Source of the DNA: Nitrosomonas communis | GTDB lineage: Bacteria > Pseudomonadota > Gammaproteobacteria > Burkholderiales > Nitrosomonadaceae | Assembly: GCF_024102715.1 (NCBI RefSeq) | Contig: NZ_JAGFJM010000005.1 | Location: 20,279-84,278, forward strand | DNA: 64,000 nucleotides | Direction of reading: 5' to 3' | Made by a program: the position numbers and the translations under genes | Part shown: positions 9,701-18,541 of the stretch, piece by piece | Numbering within the stretch: position 1 is the stretch's first letter | Layout of the letters: the number at the start of each line of letters is the position of its first letter | Notes under the pieces: generated by a model | Databases searched by the model: none | The model's input: the letters and a program-made list of their open reading frames with translations, nothing else | What the model was told of the DNA's origin: nothing

Positions 9701-10084
9701 GTGCAATCTGGGTGCTGTCAAAGTGACTGTACTGACAACGGGCGCAAGCTGAGTAATCGATTCGGCGCTCACATCGACATACAAGCGATCAAAAGCAAAC
9801 AGGAGGCTGTCTGCTTGGGTACCTGCTTTTTCGCCTATGCGAAAACCTTGCACGGTGAGTTCCAGTGAGTACGGTTGAATGTCGATGGATTGAATGGTGA
9901 CTGGCCGATTCAATGTTTCAGATAAGATGACTTCCAGTCTGTTTTTTACATATCCTGGCAACCAGTAATAGCCAAGCAATCCAAACAAGGCGACAGTCAG
10001 CACGGCAATGCCGCAGCCGAGAGCGATGCGCTTGCGCGTCACGAAGCGGCGCGCAGTCATTAAGATAGCTGAAGAAGTTTCCAT
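6758..10084 (-). CDS. Large DUF748 / AsmA-like envelope protein
   Basis: A 1108-residue protein with one N-terminal membrane segment (about residues 20-42) followed by a long periplasmic region. The beginning (LGYYWLPGYVKNRLEVILSE, then TLNRPVTI) matches DUF748 proteins, which share the AsmA/TamB-type repeating beta-groove architecture thought to bridge membranes for lipid transport. Low-complexity Ala/Pro/Ser linkers occur near 400-490 and 690-710. The C-terminal 250 residues are helical and charged (RALLERKIKTQKL), ending GTKVVSADAGQQPNSRVEF, which resembles a degenerate OmpA-like end. The role in lipid transport is inferred from the family only. Confidence 0.82.
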   Translation of the reverse strand: METSSAILMTARRFVTRKRIALGCGIAVLTVALFGLLGYYWLPGYVKNRLEVILSETLNRPVTIQSIDIQPYSLELTVQGFRIGEKAGTQADSLLFAFDRLYVDVSAESITQLAPVVSTVTLTAPRLHLAREDKHRFNISDLIEQFKQSNDQPENAQRRSLFSVSNIIIQGGSIEFDDQLKKSRQQIDEINLSIPFIANFESAQINWVEPYLSARINNAPFALEGKLRPFADKREATLSLKLSDIDLTDIDEYSPIPIGLRLLSGNLDSDLSLLFTQAENEVPSISLSGRATLKELAIENKIVQAPHQLALKRLDVTMQEAILTEPHPVQLAMALTEAALTRLDETEPVILLPKFDIDTIKLDRAQRHIELGAVALNGISALIRRQADGQLDLTQLFAPASPSADAPVTVISSSGTSSAQAVIAVNTIIPIPGKKPASSINVTSKPARVAALPVKVTAPIPSHKPVYIAKTDVDQSKPATSVAKPENTAASKAWTTQINQVQLTNASVRFEDHTLAKVVPMNIDALHLVINNVDLSGVKPVDLSLQATINQRGHIETTGTLAWTPLTTDLAFDLQHVDLVPLQGWASDRLNALLSQGDLSFQGQVKAGGEPLKIALNGKGQLASFNILDKAKGVRLLRWKNIDLTGVQFISEPLRLDMTSVDLTDFYARVTLLPSKKLNLHQLVRQDETSSNATATAAESANQPASAGATANAPLPVYLDKVILRNGYINFADQFIKPNYRANLTGLKGQIGPLHPGKSGKIDIRGSFDRSAPLHISGMIDPFSGQLFLDIVSTVNGIDLPTFSPYSGKYIGYVIDKGKLSFDVNYRVERGELTAKNNIFLDQLELGDKTDSPEAVSLPLHLAISLLKNRHGEIDIRLPLSGSINDPQFSLTGIIWEAFVNLITKVITAPFTLLASLLGEGEELSQISFPSGYATLEAEAEKRLQTLSAALLDRPALKLEITGFADPVNDHEALKRALLERKIKTQKLSESVKKGLAIDSLDEIQLDEKEYVHYLTQVYKEADFEKPRNIIGLTKSLPAAEMEQLILAHTMISDDELHELAEHRASTVLHWLIEQGGVPSDRVFVLGTKVVSADAGQQPNSRVEFSVQ

Positions 10085-10191
10085 GCAACCGGATCCAAAA
10101 AACGTGTTTGCAGAGGAAAAAGTAACGCAAAGTAAACAACGACAATTATTTGGTGCAGGCGGTTACCTGCGTTACTTGGCTAGATTTGCTG

Positions 10192-10659
10192 CTATTGCAA
10201 GCCAATCAGTTCCACATCGAAAATCAATGCCGCATTCGGTGGAATCACGTTACCAGCGCCATGCGCGCCATAAGCCATCTGTGGGGGAATAATCAGGGTG
10301 CGCTGTCCGCCAATTTTCATCCCGAGGACACCTTGATCCCAACCTTTGATGACCCGCCCCGAGCCAAGTAGAAAGGAAAACGGTTCCTTTCGATCATAGG
10401 AGCTATCGAACTGTTTCCCTTTTTTATCTGGGGCAGCCGCGTCATACAGCCATCCAGTGTAATGCACTTTAACTGTTTTGCCGACCACGGCTTCTTCACC
10501 ATTACCTGCTTTGACATCGATTTTCTGCAATTCGATTACTTCCGATGTGGCAGCATGCGGCTGCGCGGCATGCTCCTTGTAGGCAAAAGCGCTCAGCGGC
10601 GACAGGGCTAAACTCAGCAGAAGTAAGCTTAAACTTAATGAAATTTTTGTTTTCGACAT
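10192..10659 (-). CDS. Secreted FKBP-type peptidyl-prolyl isomerase
   Basis: Periplasmic folding helper. The ATG at 10659 gives 155 aa and has GGAGAT six bases upstream; a TTG four codons earlier is less likely. An N-terminal signal peptide of about 26 residues ends at SAFA. One FKBP domain follows, with [31 protein letters not shown] and the C-terminal [16 protein letters not shown]. These include the aromatic pocket residues (Tyr, Trp, Phe). It lies 107 bases upstream of the DUF748 gene on the same strand. Confidence 0.93.
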   Translation of the reverse strand: MSKTKISLSLSLLLLSLALSPLSAFAYKEHAAQPHAATSEVIELQKIDVKAGNGEEAVVGKTVKVHYTGWLYDAAAPDKKGKQFDSSYDRKEPFSFLLGSGRVIKGWDQGVLGMKIGGQRTLIIPPQMAYGAHGAGNVIPPNAALIFDVELIGLQ

Positions 10660-10839
10660 AATGATCTCCAAAGAAAAAACAGATTATTTTTCAATCAACA
10701 CCTGCAACTATTATACTCGCTATGCCTGCTTCGTCATGGCGATCCACATGGCTTTATATCGCAATGCCTTCTCTGCGTGAGGGTGTACAATAATTTGTCC
10801 GCATTTTATTTCTTGAAATTTTAGTGGTCCGATTTGTTT

Positions 10840-11298
10840 ATGCCGATACAATTAAACGAACAGGCGAGTCAGCACGAAGAGGGAGTGCATATTCTGCGCC
10901 TGCATGATTCTTTTTTAATGCGCTGGCTTTATTTTGGCATTGGTGTCGCTGCTTTGCTGCTGGGAATATTGGGTATTTTTCTGCCTATTTTGCCCACTAC
11001 CCCATTCATCTTGTTGGCGACTGCGTGTTTTGCCCGCAGTTCAAAGCGGTTTCATGTTTTTTTACTTACTAACCGTATTACCGGTCCTATCATTTACGAG
11101 TGGTGCGTGTACCGTAGCATACCCCGCCGCATTAAGCGCTGGGTGTATCTGATGATGGCTTTGTCATTTGGCAGTTCCATTTTAGTCGTGTCATCATATT
11201 GGCTTAAACTCATGCTGGTGTTATTGGCAATCGTGCTGGCGGTATTGATTTGGCGCGTGCCAGTCAGGGAAATCGACATTCCTGTCAAAACAAATTGA
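10840..11298 (+). CDS. DUF454 (YbaN-like) inner-membrane protein
   Basis: A 152-residue protein with three or four hydrophobic segments. The conserved DUF454 core is visible as LGILGIFLPILPTTPFILLA followed by CFARSSKRFH, and the segment NRITGPII near the middle. Function is unknown; E. coli YbaN is the reference. It stands directly ahead of the Mrp operon (65 bases to mrpA), possibly in the same transcript. The ATG at 10840 is chosen; a TTG two codons upstream is possible. Confidence 0.85.
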   Translation: MPIQLNEQASQHEEGVHILRLHDSFLMRWLYFGIGVAALLLGILGIFLPILPTTPFILLATACFARSSKRFHVFLLTNRITGPIIYEWCVYRSIPRRIKRWVYLMMALSFGSSILVVSSYWLKLMLVLLAIVLAVLIWRVPVREIDIPVKTN

Positions 11299-11362
11299 TT
11301 TGCGTGATAAAAGGACTGAAGAGATTTCTTTTGCTTCATTACATAGAAAAAGTAAACATTTC

Positions 11363-14167
11363 ATGAATTTGCTACTGATTGTGCTCGTGCCATTTTTCGG
11401 CGCTCCTTTGGCTGCAGCTATTTCCAGGCTGGGACGATTGCATGCCGCCTGGATGGCAGGCGCTGTTGCGCTGCTTGCCACTATTTTGCTGCTCCCGGGT
11501 TTGATCGAGGTATTTGGTGGGCACGTGCTCATTCAGCGCTTGAGCTGGATTCCCACAGTTGGACTCGATCTGGTTTTCCGGCTGGATGGTCTGGGCCTTC
11601 TGTTTGCATTGCTGATATTGGGAATCGGCATGCTCATCATCCTGTACGCGCGCTACTATCTGTCTGCCCAGGATGATATGGGACGCTTTTATGCTTATTT
11701 GCTGCTGTTTATGGGTTCCATGCTGGGGATCGTGCTGTCGGAAAATATCATTCAGCTCCTGATTTTCTGGGAATTGACCAGTCTGTCTTCTTTTCTGCTG
11801 ATTAGTTACTGGCAGCATCGCCACGAATCGCGTAGTGGCGCACGCATGGCGCTGACGATCACAGGTGCGGGTGGTCTGGCATTGCTGGGCGGATGTTTAT
11901 TGCTGGGTAAAATAGCCGGCAGCTATGAGTTGTCCGTGATTCTGGAGTCGGGCGATATCATTCGCGCGCATTCGCTTTACCAGCCTATGCTGATATTGAT
12001 ACTGTTGGGTGCTTTCACCAAGTCTGCACAATTTCCTTTTCATTTCTGGTTGCCCAATGCGATGGCTGCACCGACTCCGGTGTCGGCTTATTTGCATTCC
12101 GCCACCATGGTCAAGGCCGGAGTATTTTTGCTGGCACGGTTATTTCCAGCACTGGCTGGCACGCCGGAATGGTTCTGGCTGGTAAGCGTCACCGGGCTTG
12201 CCACGTTGCTTGCTGGCGCTTATATTGCGCTGTGGCAACACGATCTCAAAGGATTGCTGGCTTATTCTACGATTAGTCATCTGGGGCTGATTACCTTACT
12301 GTTTGGCATCGGCACGCCGATGGCTGCAGTCGCCGCTGTTTTTCATATCATTAATCACGCTATTTTCAAGGCATCCTTGTTCATGGCGGCTGGCATCATT
12401 GATCATGAGGCGGGCACCCGCGATATGCGGCGGCTCAGAGGGTTGTGGCAATTCATGCCGCATACCGCATTATTGGCAATCGTTGCCGCCGCTGCCATGG
12501 CAGGTGTGCCTCTGTTGAACGGTTTCTTGTCCAAGGAGATGTTTTTTACGGAGACCTGGCATCATATTGACCAGCCATGGGGGTGGCTGATGCCGGCTTG
12601 TGCGACTTTGGCCGGCATTTTTGCTGTAGCGTATTCGCTACGTTTCATCCATAACGTGTTTTTTGATGGTGCGCCGCTGAATCTGCCTAAAACGCCGCGG
12701 GAGCCTCCTCGCTGGATGAAAATTCCAGTGGAGGTGCTGGTGGCCTTGTGCCTGCTGGTGGGTATCCTGCCCATGCTGACGGTTGAACCGATACTGTCTA
12801 TTGCGGCCGGTGGTGTTTTGCAGGGGCCGCTGCCCGAATATAATCTGGCGATTTGGCATGGATTTAATCCTGCATTCTGGATGAGCATCATTGCATTGAC
12901 GGGCGGTGTATTGGTTTATTTTGGATTCAGTGCTTTTTTGTCACTGCGCACGCATGCAGGAGAGTGGCCTGAAATGAAAGCGGTTTATCATTACGCGCTG
13001 ACATGGTTATTTTTTGCCTGTCAGCGCTTTGTCCGCTGGCTGCATATTGATTCGTTACAAAGAATGCTGTTCTTTCTGATGCTGTTTGCTGTTTCACTCG
13101 GGGCGGCGAGCTTCCTGGCAGGGGATGCCGTGCTGACAGGGGAGCGCGATCTGTTACCCATTGATGGCGTGAGTCTGGTTGTGGCGCTGATCATGATGGC
13201 TGCAGCTATAGGTACCGTTCTGCTCCATCGGCAACGTCTCGTGTCCTTAATTATGATCGGCGCCGTTGGATTGGGTGTTGCTTTGATTTTTGCTAAATTT
13301 TCAGCGCCTGATCTTGCTCTGACACAGCTCTCAGTTGAGGTTGTCAGCATTGTACTGATGTTGCTGGCGCTGTATTTTTTGCCCCAATACACACCTGCTG
13401 AATCGAAGCCTCTTCAGCGTGGACGTGATTTGCTGCTGGCAATGCTGGCGGGTGGCGGTGTCACGGCATTGGCCTGGGCAGTATTGACTCGCCCTTATGA
13501 AACAATTGCGGATTATTTCATGGCGCATAGCGTGCCCGATGGAGGGGGGCATAATGTGGTTAATGTGATTCTGGTTGATTTTCGCGGCTACGATACACTG
13601 GGTGAAATTACTGTCATGGCCTTGGCTGGATTAGGTATTTATGCCATGCTCGAGCATCTTCAATTGAAAGGGCCAAGTCATGACAGCTTAAAGCGCCCAT
13701 GGAATGAAGATAAACACCCCCTGATCATGGCATCATTGACCCGCGTGCTGTTGCCGCTGGCGCTGCTGGTTGCTGTGTTCATCCTGTTACGTGGGCACAA
13801 TCTTCCGGGAGGGGGATTTATCGCAGGACTTATCACGGCAGTCGCATTGATCACGCAGTATCTGGCTAATGGCGTTGCCTGGACACAGGCACGGCTTGCT
13901 ATCAACATGCATACTGTAATTGCAACAGGCTTACTGCTTGCGGCGCTGACAGGTGTGGCGAGTTGGCTATTTGGCTATCCGTTTCTAACTTCTGCGTTTG
14001 GTCATTTGGACTGGCCGCTGGTGGGGGAATTTGAGTTGGCCTCTGCCATGGCATTCGATCTGGGAGTTTATTTGGTCGTGGTAGGGGTGACCTTGCTTAT
14101 CATTGTTAATCTTGGAATGGTGCACAGTGACAGTGCTTCTGTGAAAACTCGTCATAAAATACGCTAA
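11363..14167 (+). CDS. mrpA: Na+/H+ antiporter subunit A fused to subunit B (MrpAB)
   Basis: Largest subunit of the Mrp multi-subunit cation/proton antiporter, homologous to NuoL of complex I. The start MNLLLIVLVPFFG at 11363 gives 934 aa; the upstream TTG extension is not hydrophobic. Complex-I-like proton channel segments fill the first 500 residues (IIQLLIFWELTSLSSFLLI; HSATMVKAGVFLLARL). A DUF4040/MbhD-like part follows near 630-680, and an MnhB domain starts at about 814 (LPGGGFIAGLITAVALI). The MnhB portion is a separate mrpB gene in Bacillus, so this is the fused type. mrpC follows with a 1-base overlap. Confidence 0.95.
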   Translation: MNLLLIVLVPFFGAPLAAAISRLGRLHAAWMAGAVALLATILLLPGLIEVFGGHVLIQRLSWIPTVGLDLVFRLDGLGLLFALLILGIGMLIILYARYYLSAQDDMGRFYAYLLLFMGSMLGIVLSENIIQLLIFWELTSLSSFLLISYWQHRHESRSGARMALTITGAGGLALLGGCLLLGKIAGSYELSVILESGDIIRAHSLYQPMLILILLGAFTKSAQFPFHFWLPNAMAAPTPVSAYLHSATMVKAGVFLLARLFPALAGTPEWFWLVSVTGLATLLAGAYIALWQHDLKGLLAYSTISHLGLITLLFGIGTPMAAVAAVFHIINHAIFKASLFMAAGIIDHEAGTRDMRRLRGLWQFMPHTALLAIVAAAAMAGVPLLNGFLSKEMFFTETWHHIDQPWGWLMPACATLAGIFAVAYSLRFIHNVFFDGAPLNLPKTPREPPRWMKIPVEVLVALCLLVGILPMLTVEPILSIAAGGVLQGPLPEYNLAIWHGFNPAFWMSIIALTGGVLVYFGFSAFLSLRTHAGEWPEMKAVYHYALTWLFFACQRFVRWLHIDSLQRMLFFLMLFAVSLGAASFLAGDAVLTGERDLLPIDGVSLVVALIMMAAAIGTVLLHRQRLVSLIMIGAVGLGVALIFAKFSAPDLALTQLSVEVVSIVLMLLALYFLPQYTPAESKPLQRGRDLLLAMLAGGGVTALAWAVLTRPYETIADYFMAHSVPDGGGHNVVNVILVDFRGYDTLGEITVMALAGLGIYAMLEHLQLKGPSHDSLKRPWNEDKHPLIMASLTRVLLPLALLVAVFILLRGHNLPGGGFIAGLITAVALITQYLANGVAWTQARLAINMHTVIATGLLLAALTGVASWLFGYPFLTSAFGHLDWPLVGEFELASAMAFDLGVYLVVVGVTLLIIVNLGMVHSDSASVKTRHKIR

Positions 14168-14496
14168 TGGAAGCTCTGATTTCTCTGATTATCGGCGTGC
14201 TCACCACTTGTGGTGTGTATCTGTTGCTGCGTAGCCGTACTTTCCCCGTGGTGCTGGGGCTGACCTTGTTGTCTTATGCGGCCAACCTGTTTTTACTGGC
14301 AATGGGCAGGCTGGTCATTGGTGCCCCACCGATCATAGCTGATGAAATGAGTGGTTATACTGATCCACTACCGCAAGCGCTGGTGCTGACTGCAATCGTG
14401 ATTAGTTTTGCCATGACTGCATTTGTGATCGTACTTGCACTTAAGACTTACAAGGAACTGGGTAACGATCATGTTGACGGAATTCATAAGCCATGA
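14167..14496 (+). CDS. mrpC: Na+/H+ antiporter subunit C
   Basis: A 109-residue membrane protein homologous to NuoK. Three transmembrane helices are visible, with the conserved LLRSRTFPVVLGLTLLSYA and NLFLLAMGRL, and the typical loop ADPLPQALVLTAIVI-like segment (DPLPQALVLTAIVISFAMTA). The start shares its A with the mrpA stop and its end overlaps mrpD by 4 bases, so translation of the operon is tightly coupled. Confidence 0.94.
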   Translation: MEALISLIIGVLTTCGVYLLLRSRTFPVVLGLTLLSYAANLFLLAMGRLVIGAPPIIADEMSGYTDPLPQALVLTAIVISFAMTAFVIVLALKTYKELGNDHVDGIHKP

Positions 14497-16019
14497 TAGT
14501 ACACCTTGCTGTTATTCCTGTGCTGCTGCCCTTCTTGACAGGTATTTTGCTGTTACTGTTACGTCAACGCAGCGCTGTGCTGGAACGTGCGCTGAGTATT
14601 TTTTCGATCCTCATGCAAATTTTTCTAGCTTTTAAGCTGCTATCGGTAGTCGGTGGTGGCGATATTCTGGTCTATGCCTTGGGTAACTGGCCAGCGCCTT
14701 TTGGCATCATGCTGGTGGCCGATTGTCTGGCTGCCTGGATGCTGATGATTACTGCCCTGCTTTCCTTATTTGCGCTACTTTATGCCATTCCTGTTACAGA
14801 GCAGGCAGGTAGGCATTTTCATGTGCTCTTTCAGCTGCAGTTGTTTGGTTTGAATGGTGCCTTTTTGACCGGTGACTTGTTTAATCTGTTTGTGTTTTTT
14901 GAGATCCTGTTGATTGCTTCCTACAGTTTACTTCTGCATGGCGGCGGACGCTTGCGCACCAAAGCGGGGTTGCATTTTGTGGTGATTAATCTGGCTGGCT
15001 CCATCCTGTTTTTGTTCGCAGTGGGAGTCCTTTATGGCATGCTGGGCACGCTTAATATGGCTGATCTGGCTGTCAAATTGACTACGCTGACGGCTGGGGA
15101 TAGCGCCTACGTGCGGGCAGCCGGCTTGCTGTTATTTGGCGTGTTCGCGCTCAAAGCGGCGCTGGTGCCACTACATTTATGGCTACCTTCAGCTTATGCT
15201 CATGCCGCTGCACCTATTGCAGCGTTGTTCGCCATCATGACTAAAGTCGGCGCTTACAGCATTTTGCGTATTTACACTCTTATTTTTGGTGCTGAAGCAG
15301 GCTTGGGTGCTAATCTGATCGAGGGATGGCTGCTGCCGCTTGCTCTGCTCACCCTGGTGGTCGGTATGGCAGGTGTGGTGGCGAGTGCGCGTTTGCGACA
15401 ACAAGTGGCTTATTTGGCAATTGCATCCGCAGGCACTTTGCTGACTGCATTTGGTCTGAATACGCAGGAGGGAATTGCTGCCGGTCTTTTTTATCTATCC
15501 CATTCTACTTTTGCAACGGCTGCATTCTTTTTGCTGGCAAATACCATTGCCAGTCGGCGTGCTGAGCTGGATGATCGATTAGATTCTGGTCCTGTCATTG
15601 CGCATTCGCGCCTTATCGGCGCACTCTTTTTTGTAACGGCGGTATTGCTGGCTGGACTTCCACCGCTATCGGGATTCATGGGAAAATTTCTGATTCTGCA
15701 TGCTTCTCTAATGCATGCTGCGCTTCCCTGGATCATGGCTATCATATTGATAACCAGCTTGTTTGGTTTGATTGCATTGACCCGGAGCGGTAGCCTGCTG
15801 TTTTATCGAGCGCATCCATCGCCAGCAGCTGCAGTTGGTGCGATTGGCTTGACTGCTGTTTGCAAGGAATTGTTACCGATTATCAGCCTGCTCACTTTAT
15901 GCGTGATATTAGTGATCTGGGGTGGGCCGATTACCCAATTTTTGTACTTTGCCGCTGAACAGCTGCTGCAACCATCTCGTTATATTCAGGCTGTGCTTGT
16001 GACTAGAGGGTTACCTTGA
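14493..16019 (+). CDS. mrpD: Na+/H+ antiporter subunit D
   Basis: A 508-residue NuoN/NuoM-like subunit with about 14 membrane segments. Conserved features include FNLFVFFEILLIASYSLLL near 130-148, the lysine helix GVFALKAALVPLHLWLPSAY, and HSTFATAAFFLLAN. These carry the Glu, Lys and His residues used for proton transfer in the family. It lies in the middle of mrpACDEFG with overlapping start and stop codons on both sides. Confidence 0.95.
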   Translation: MIVHLAVIPVLLPFLTGILLLLLRQRSAVLERALSIFSILMQIFLAFKLLSVVGGGDILVYALGNWPAPFGIMLVADCLAAWMLMITALLSLFALLYAIPVTEQAGRHFHVLFQLQLFGLNGAFLTGDLFNLFVFFEILLIASYSLLLHGGGRLRTKAGLHFVVINLAGSILFLFAVGVLYGMLGTLNMADLAVKLTTLTAGDSAYVRAAGLLLFGVFALKAALVPLHLWLPSAYAHAAAPIAALFAIMTKVGAYSILRIYTLIFGAEAGLGANLIEGWLLPLALLTLVVGMAGVVASARLRQQVAYLAIASAGTLLTAFGLNTQEGIAAGLFYLSHSTFATAAFFLLANTIASRRAELDDRLDSGPVIAHSRLIGALFFVTAVLLAGLPPLSGFMGKFLILHASLMHAALPWIMAIILITSLFGLIALTRSGSLLFYRAHPSPAAAVGAIGLTAVCKELLPIISLLTLCVILVIWGGPITQFLYFAAEQLLQPSRYIQAVLVTRGLP

Positions 16020-16510
16020 TGTATCGCTTGTTGCCTCATCCTATGCTTACCTTGATTCTGGCTGGCATTTGGCTGCTGCTGGTGAATAGCATCCATATCG
16101 GACAGATCGTGCTGGGATTGCTGCTAGGCTGGATGATTCCGCTGCTCACGACCCAGTTCTGGCCAGAGAGAGTGCGAATCTATAAGCCATTTTATTTGTT
16201 ACGGTTTGTGGGGATCATACTGATCGATATCGTCCAGGCCAATTTCACTGTAGCCAGGCTTATTCTTGGTAATCCAGATCGTTTGCAACCTGCTTTTGTA
16301 TCTGTGCCGTTGATTCTCAAATCAGATCTGGCCATCAGCTTTCTGGCCAATGTTATCACGCTGACCCCAGGTACGGTATCAGCGCACCTCTCTCACGATC
16401 GATGTCATCTGCTCGTGCATGCATTACACGTGAGTAATACAGAAGAGCTTGTCAATACTATTAAGTCACGTTATGAGACGCCATTGAAGGAGATTTTTGA
16501 ACAATGTTGA
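16019..16510 (+). CDS. mrpE: Na+/H+ antiporter subunit E
   Basis: A 163-residue membrane subunit needed for antiporter assembly. Two N-terminal helices are followed by a soluble C-terminal domain; NVITLTPGTVSAHLS is the conserved MrpE motif. The ATG at 16019 overlaps the mrpD stop by one base; a TTG just upstream is unlikely. The end overlaps mrpF by seven bases. Confidence 0.94.
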   Translation: MYRLLPHPMLTLILAGIWLLLVNSIHIGQIVLGLLLGWMIPLLTTQFWPERVRIYKPFYLLRFVGIILIDIVQANFTVARLILGNPDRLQPAFVSVPLILKSDLAISFLANVITLTPGTVSAHLSHDRCHLLVHALHVSNTEELVNTIKSRYETPLKEIFEQC

Positions 16511-16773
16511 GCTATGCCGTGTTTGTGGCCTTGATGCTGGTTACTGCCGCAGTCGCATTGAGTTTCTGGCGATTATTATGCGGTCCAAGCATGCCTGATC
16601 GTATACTTGCACTCGATACCTTATATATCAATACGATCGCGTTACTGGTGCTGCTAGGCATCCACCTTTCCAGTGCGCTGTATTTTGAGGTAGCCTTGAT
16701 TATTGCTGTCATGGGTTTTGTTGGTACTGTTGCTGCATGCAAATATCTGTTGCGTGGCGATATCATCGAGTGA
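16504..16773 (+). CDS. mrpF: Na+/H+ antiporter subunit F
   Basis: An 89-residue protein with three helices and the conserved GPSMPDRILALDTL segment of MrpF. It sits between mrpE (7-base overlap) and mrpG (3-base gap), completing the usual order. Confidence 0.94.
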   Translation: MLSYAVFVALMLVTAAVALSFWRLLCGPSMPDRILALDTLYINTIALLVLLGIHLSSALYFEVALIIAVMGFVGTVAACKYLLRGDIIE

Positions 16774-16776
16774 ATT

Positions 16777-17124
16777 ATGTTGGAAATTTTCGTTTCTTTA
16801 TTGATTCTGACCGGCGCAATCTTCACATTTATCGGCTCGTTAGGGCTGGTGCGGCTTAAGGATTTTTATACCCGGATTCATGGCCCAACCAAAGCAACTA
16901 CGCTGGGAGTGGGCAGCTTGTTGATCGCCTCCATGCTTTATTTTAGCTCCCTTGAAGAAATCGTCAGTTTGCATGAAGTGCTGGTAACGCTATTTCTCTT
17001 TATCACTGCCCCGGTAAGCGCGCATCTGCTGACTAAAGCAGCACTTCATCTTGGTTTGCAATCGCTTGCGAAGTTACCAGGGTATCTCGTCAATACCCGG
17101 CATCATGAGAAGAAAGTCAAGTAG
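16777..17124 (+). CDS. mrpG: Na+/H+ antiporter subunit G
   Basis: A 115-residue subunit with three helices. The motif GLVRLKDFYTRIHGPTKATT is diagnostic of MrpG/PhaG. It is the last gene of the operon. With all subunits present in order and no frameshift, the complex should be functional in pH and sodium homeostasis. Confidence 0.94.
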   Translation: MLEIFVSLLILTGAIFTFIGSLGLVRLKDFYTRIHGPTKATTLGVGSLLIASMLYFSSLEEIVSLHEVLVTLFLFITAPVSAHLLTKAALHLGLQSLAKLPGYLVNTRHHEKKVK

Positions 17125-17233
17125 AGTCATGGCAATAGATGTGCTGTTTGGTTTTCAGGCGATTTTGGGTGCTCAATATGGTAGACTATATAAACAGGTA
17201 TTTAATTATTTTAGAGGTTAACAGGAGAGAAGA

Positions 17234-17539
17234 ATGAAGAAAAAACTACCTTTGTTGTTAGGCTGTATGCTGATTGTATTGAGTGGCTGCTCAAGGGATA
17301 AATATATGCCGAATGCAGGTGCGACACCTGAGGTTATTTTTAAGGAAGCTTGTGCGAAATGTCATTCTCCTGTGAATGGCAAGGTAATGGCGCTGAGTCC
17401 GGAAATGGCGAATGTGGATGCTATTATTGAGCGAGTAAGAAATGGAAAGGGTTTTGCCATGCCGGCCTTTCCTAATCTCATGGGTGATTCAGTGGAAGGT
17501 CTGGCTCAATATGTGCTGGAAAATAGCGCAACTAAATAA
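17234..17539 (+). CDS. Monoheme c-type cytochrome lipoprotein
   Basis: A 101-residue lipoprotein with a lipobox ending LSGC (Cys 19), then a single heme-binding motif CAKCH at 40-44. Met 76 in GFAMPAF or Met 83 could be the axial ligand. The compact fold ending in an LAQYVLE helix is typical of small class I cytochromes. It is probably membrane-tethered in the periplasm as an electron carrier; its partner is not shown by the context. A strong AGGAGAG site precedes the ATG. A terminator follows, so it is a one-gene unit next to an FNR-type regulator. Confidence 0.87.
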   Translation: MKKKLPLLLGCMLIVLSGCSRDKYMPNAGATPEVIFKEACAKCHSPVNGKVMALSPEMANVDAIIERVRNGKGFAMPAFPNLMGDSVEGLAQYVLENSATK

Positions 17540-17606
17540 ATTGTTGTCAGCTGTCATTTTTTTCTGTGGCAGAGATTCCAGTCAGTCTAGATGAGCTAGC
17601 TCCCAT

Positions 17607-17649
17607 GCCGCATAAGAATCTCTGAGTGGATTGCTTATGCGGCTTTTTT
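17607..17649 (+). terminator. Rho-independent terminator after the cytochrome gene
   Basis: Perfect 10-base stem (GCCGCATAAG at 17607-17616, CTTATGCGGC at 17634-17643), 17-base loop, then six T. It lies 68 bases past the cytochrome stop and isolates it from the downstream FNR-like gene. Confidence 0.9.
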
Positions 17650-17705
17650 GCTTGATTGAAGCAGTAATGTAAGATCAACCAATTCGCATTGACCAGGAAT
17701 TTGTT

Positions 17706-18452
17706 TTGTCTAATAACGCAATAGCCAGAAATTACGCTGTCTCTAGAGTTCAATCGAAGTGTACGACGTGTAGTTTGCGAGAGCTGTGTTTGCCTGTGGG
17801 TCTTGACGAACGGGAAACCGAGATCCTCGGTGAATTAATTGATCATAAGTTCAGAATTCGGCGTGGAGAACATTTGCTTCATACTGGCTTAGGCTTTAAG
17901 TCACTTTATACCGTCCGCAATGGGTTTTTTAAATCTTATGTGCTTGACTCGGATGGCTGCCAGCAGGTTACTGGTTTTTATATGACAGGAGAACTATTGG
18001 GGCTGGATGCCATCAGTTCCGAGAAGCATACCTGTGATACTGTTGCTTTGGAGGATAGTGAAGTTTGTGAAGTTCCTTTTGCAAAGCTTGAGGAGATTAG
18101 TCGAGATATTCCTTTGCTTATGCATCATTTTCATAAAATCATGAGCCGTGAAATCGTTCAGGATCACAACATTATGATGCTGTTGGGCAGCCGGAAAGCC
18201 GAAGAGCGATTGGCCGCTTTTTTGCTTAATCTGTCAGAGCGCTTTGCCAAGCGTGGCTATTCATCAACAAACTTTATTCTTAGAATGACGCGGGAAGAAA
18301 TCGGCAGCTATCTGGGGCTCAAGCTTGAAACGGTTAGTCGTTCATTGTCCAGATTGCAAGAAGAAGGGGTGATAGCAATTAATAATAAGCACGTCAGATT
18401 AAATGATATTCAGCGGTTAAGCCGCAAGCTCTACAGTTCCTCGGATAGATAG
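17706..18452 (+). CDS. fnr: FNR-type Crp-family transcription regulator
   Basis: Oxygen-responsive regulator with a cAMP-receptor-like sensory domain and a C-terminal helix-turn-helix. The N-terminal cysteines 19, 22 and 28 (CTTCSLRELC) plus Cys 110 match the four ligands of the 4Fe-4S cluster in E. coli FNR. The recognition helix ETVSRSLSR carries the E-SR set that reads TTGAT half-sites. The start is TTG with AGGAA eight bases upstream; no better start is visible. At 248 aa it is of normal length. It probably controls low-oxygen respiration genes, perhaps including the adjacent cytochrome (inference). Confidence 0.92.
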   Translation: MSNNAIARNYAVSRVQSKCTTCSLRELCLPVGLDERETEILGELIDHKFRIRRGEHLLHTGLGFKSLYTVRNGFFKSYVLDSDGCQQVTGFYMTGELLGLDAISSEKHTCDTVALEDSEVCEVPFAKLEEISRDIPLLMHHFHKIMSREIVQDHNIMMLLGSRKAEERLAAFLLNLSERFAKRGYSSTNFILRMTREEIGSYLGLKLETVSRSLSRLQEEGVIAINNKHVRLNDIQRLSRKLYSSSDR

Positions 18453-18513
18453 CAGTCTTGTCATCCGGGGTTTATTTGTAATCTAACAATGTGTTCGGAT
18501 TATACAGCTTTTC

Positions 18514-18541
18514 TTGAGAGTAGACTGGAGCATGTTATAAT
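18514..18541 (+). promoter_or_regulatory. Sigma-70 promoter for rpsB
   Basis: -35 TTGAGA (18514-18519), a 16-base spacer, and a perfect -10 TATAAT (18536-18541). Transcription would start near 18548 and leave a leader of about 145 bases before rpsB. Such a leader is long enough for the S2 autoregulation known in proteobacteria; I did not resolve its structure. Confidence 0.8.

Noticed and set aside
11372-11824. 150-codon minus-strand frame inside mrpA
   Set aside because: It is the shadow of a well-conserved antiporter gene, has no family features and is rich in Gln and His from reversed membrane codons.
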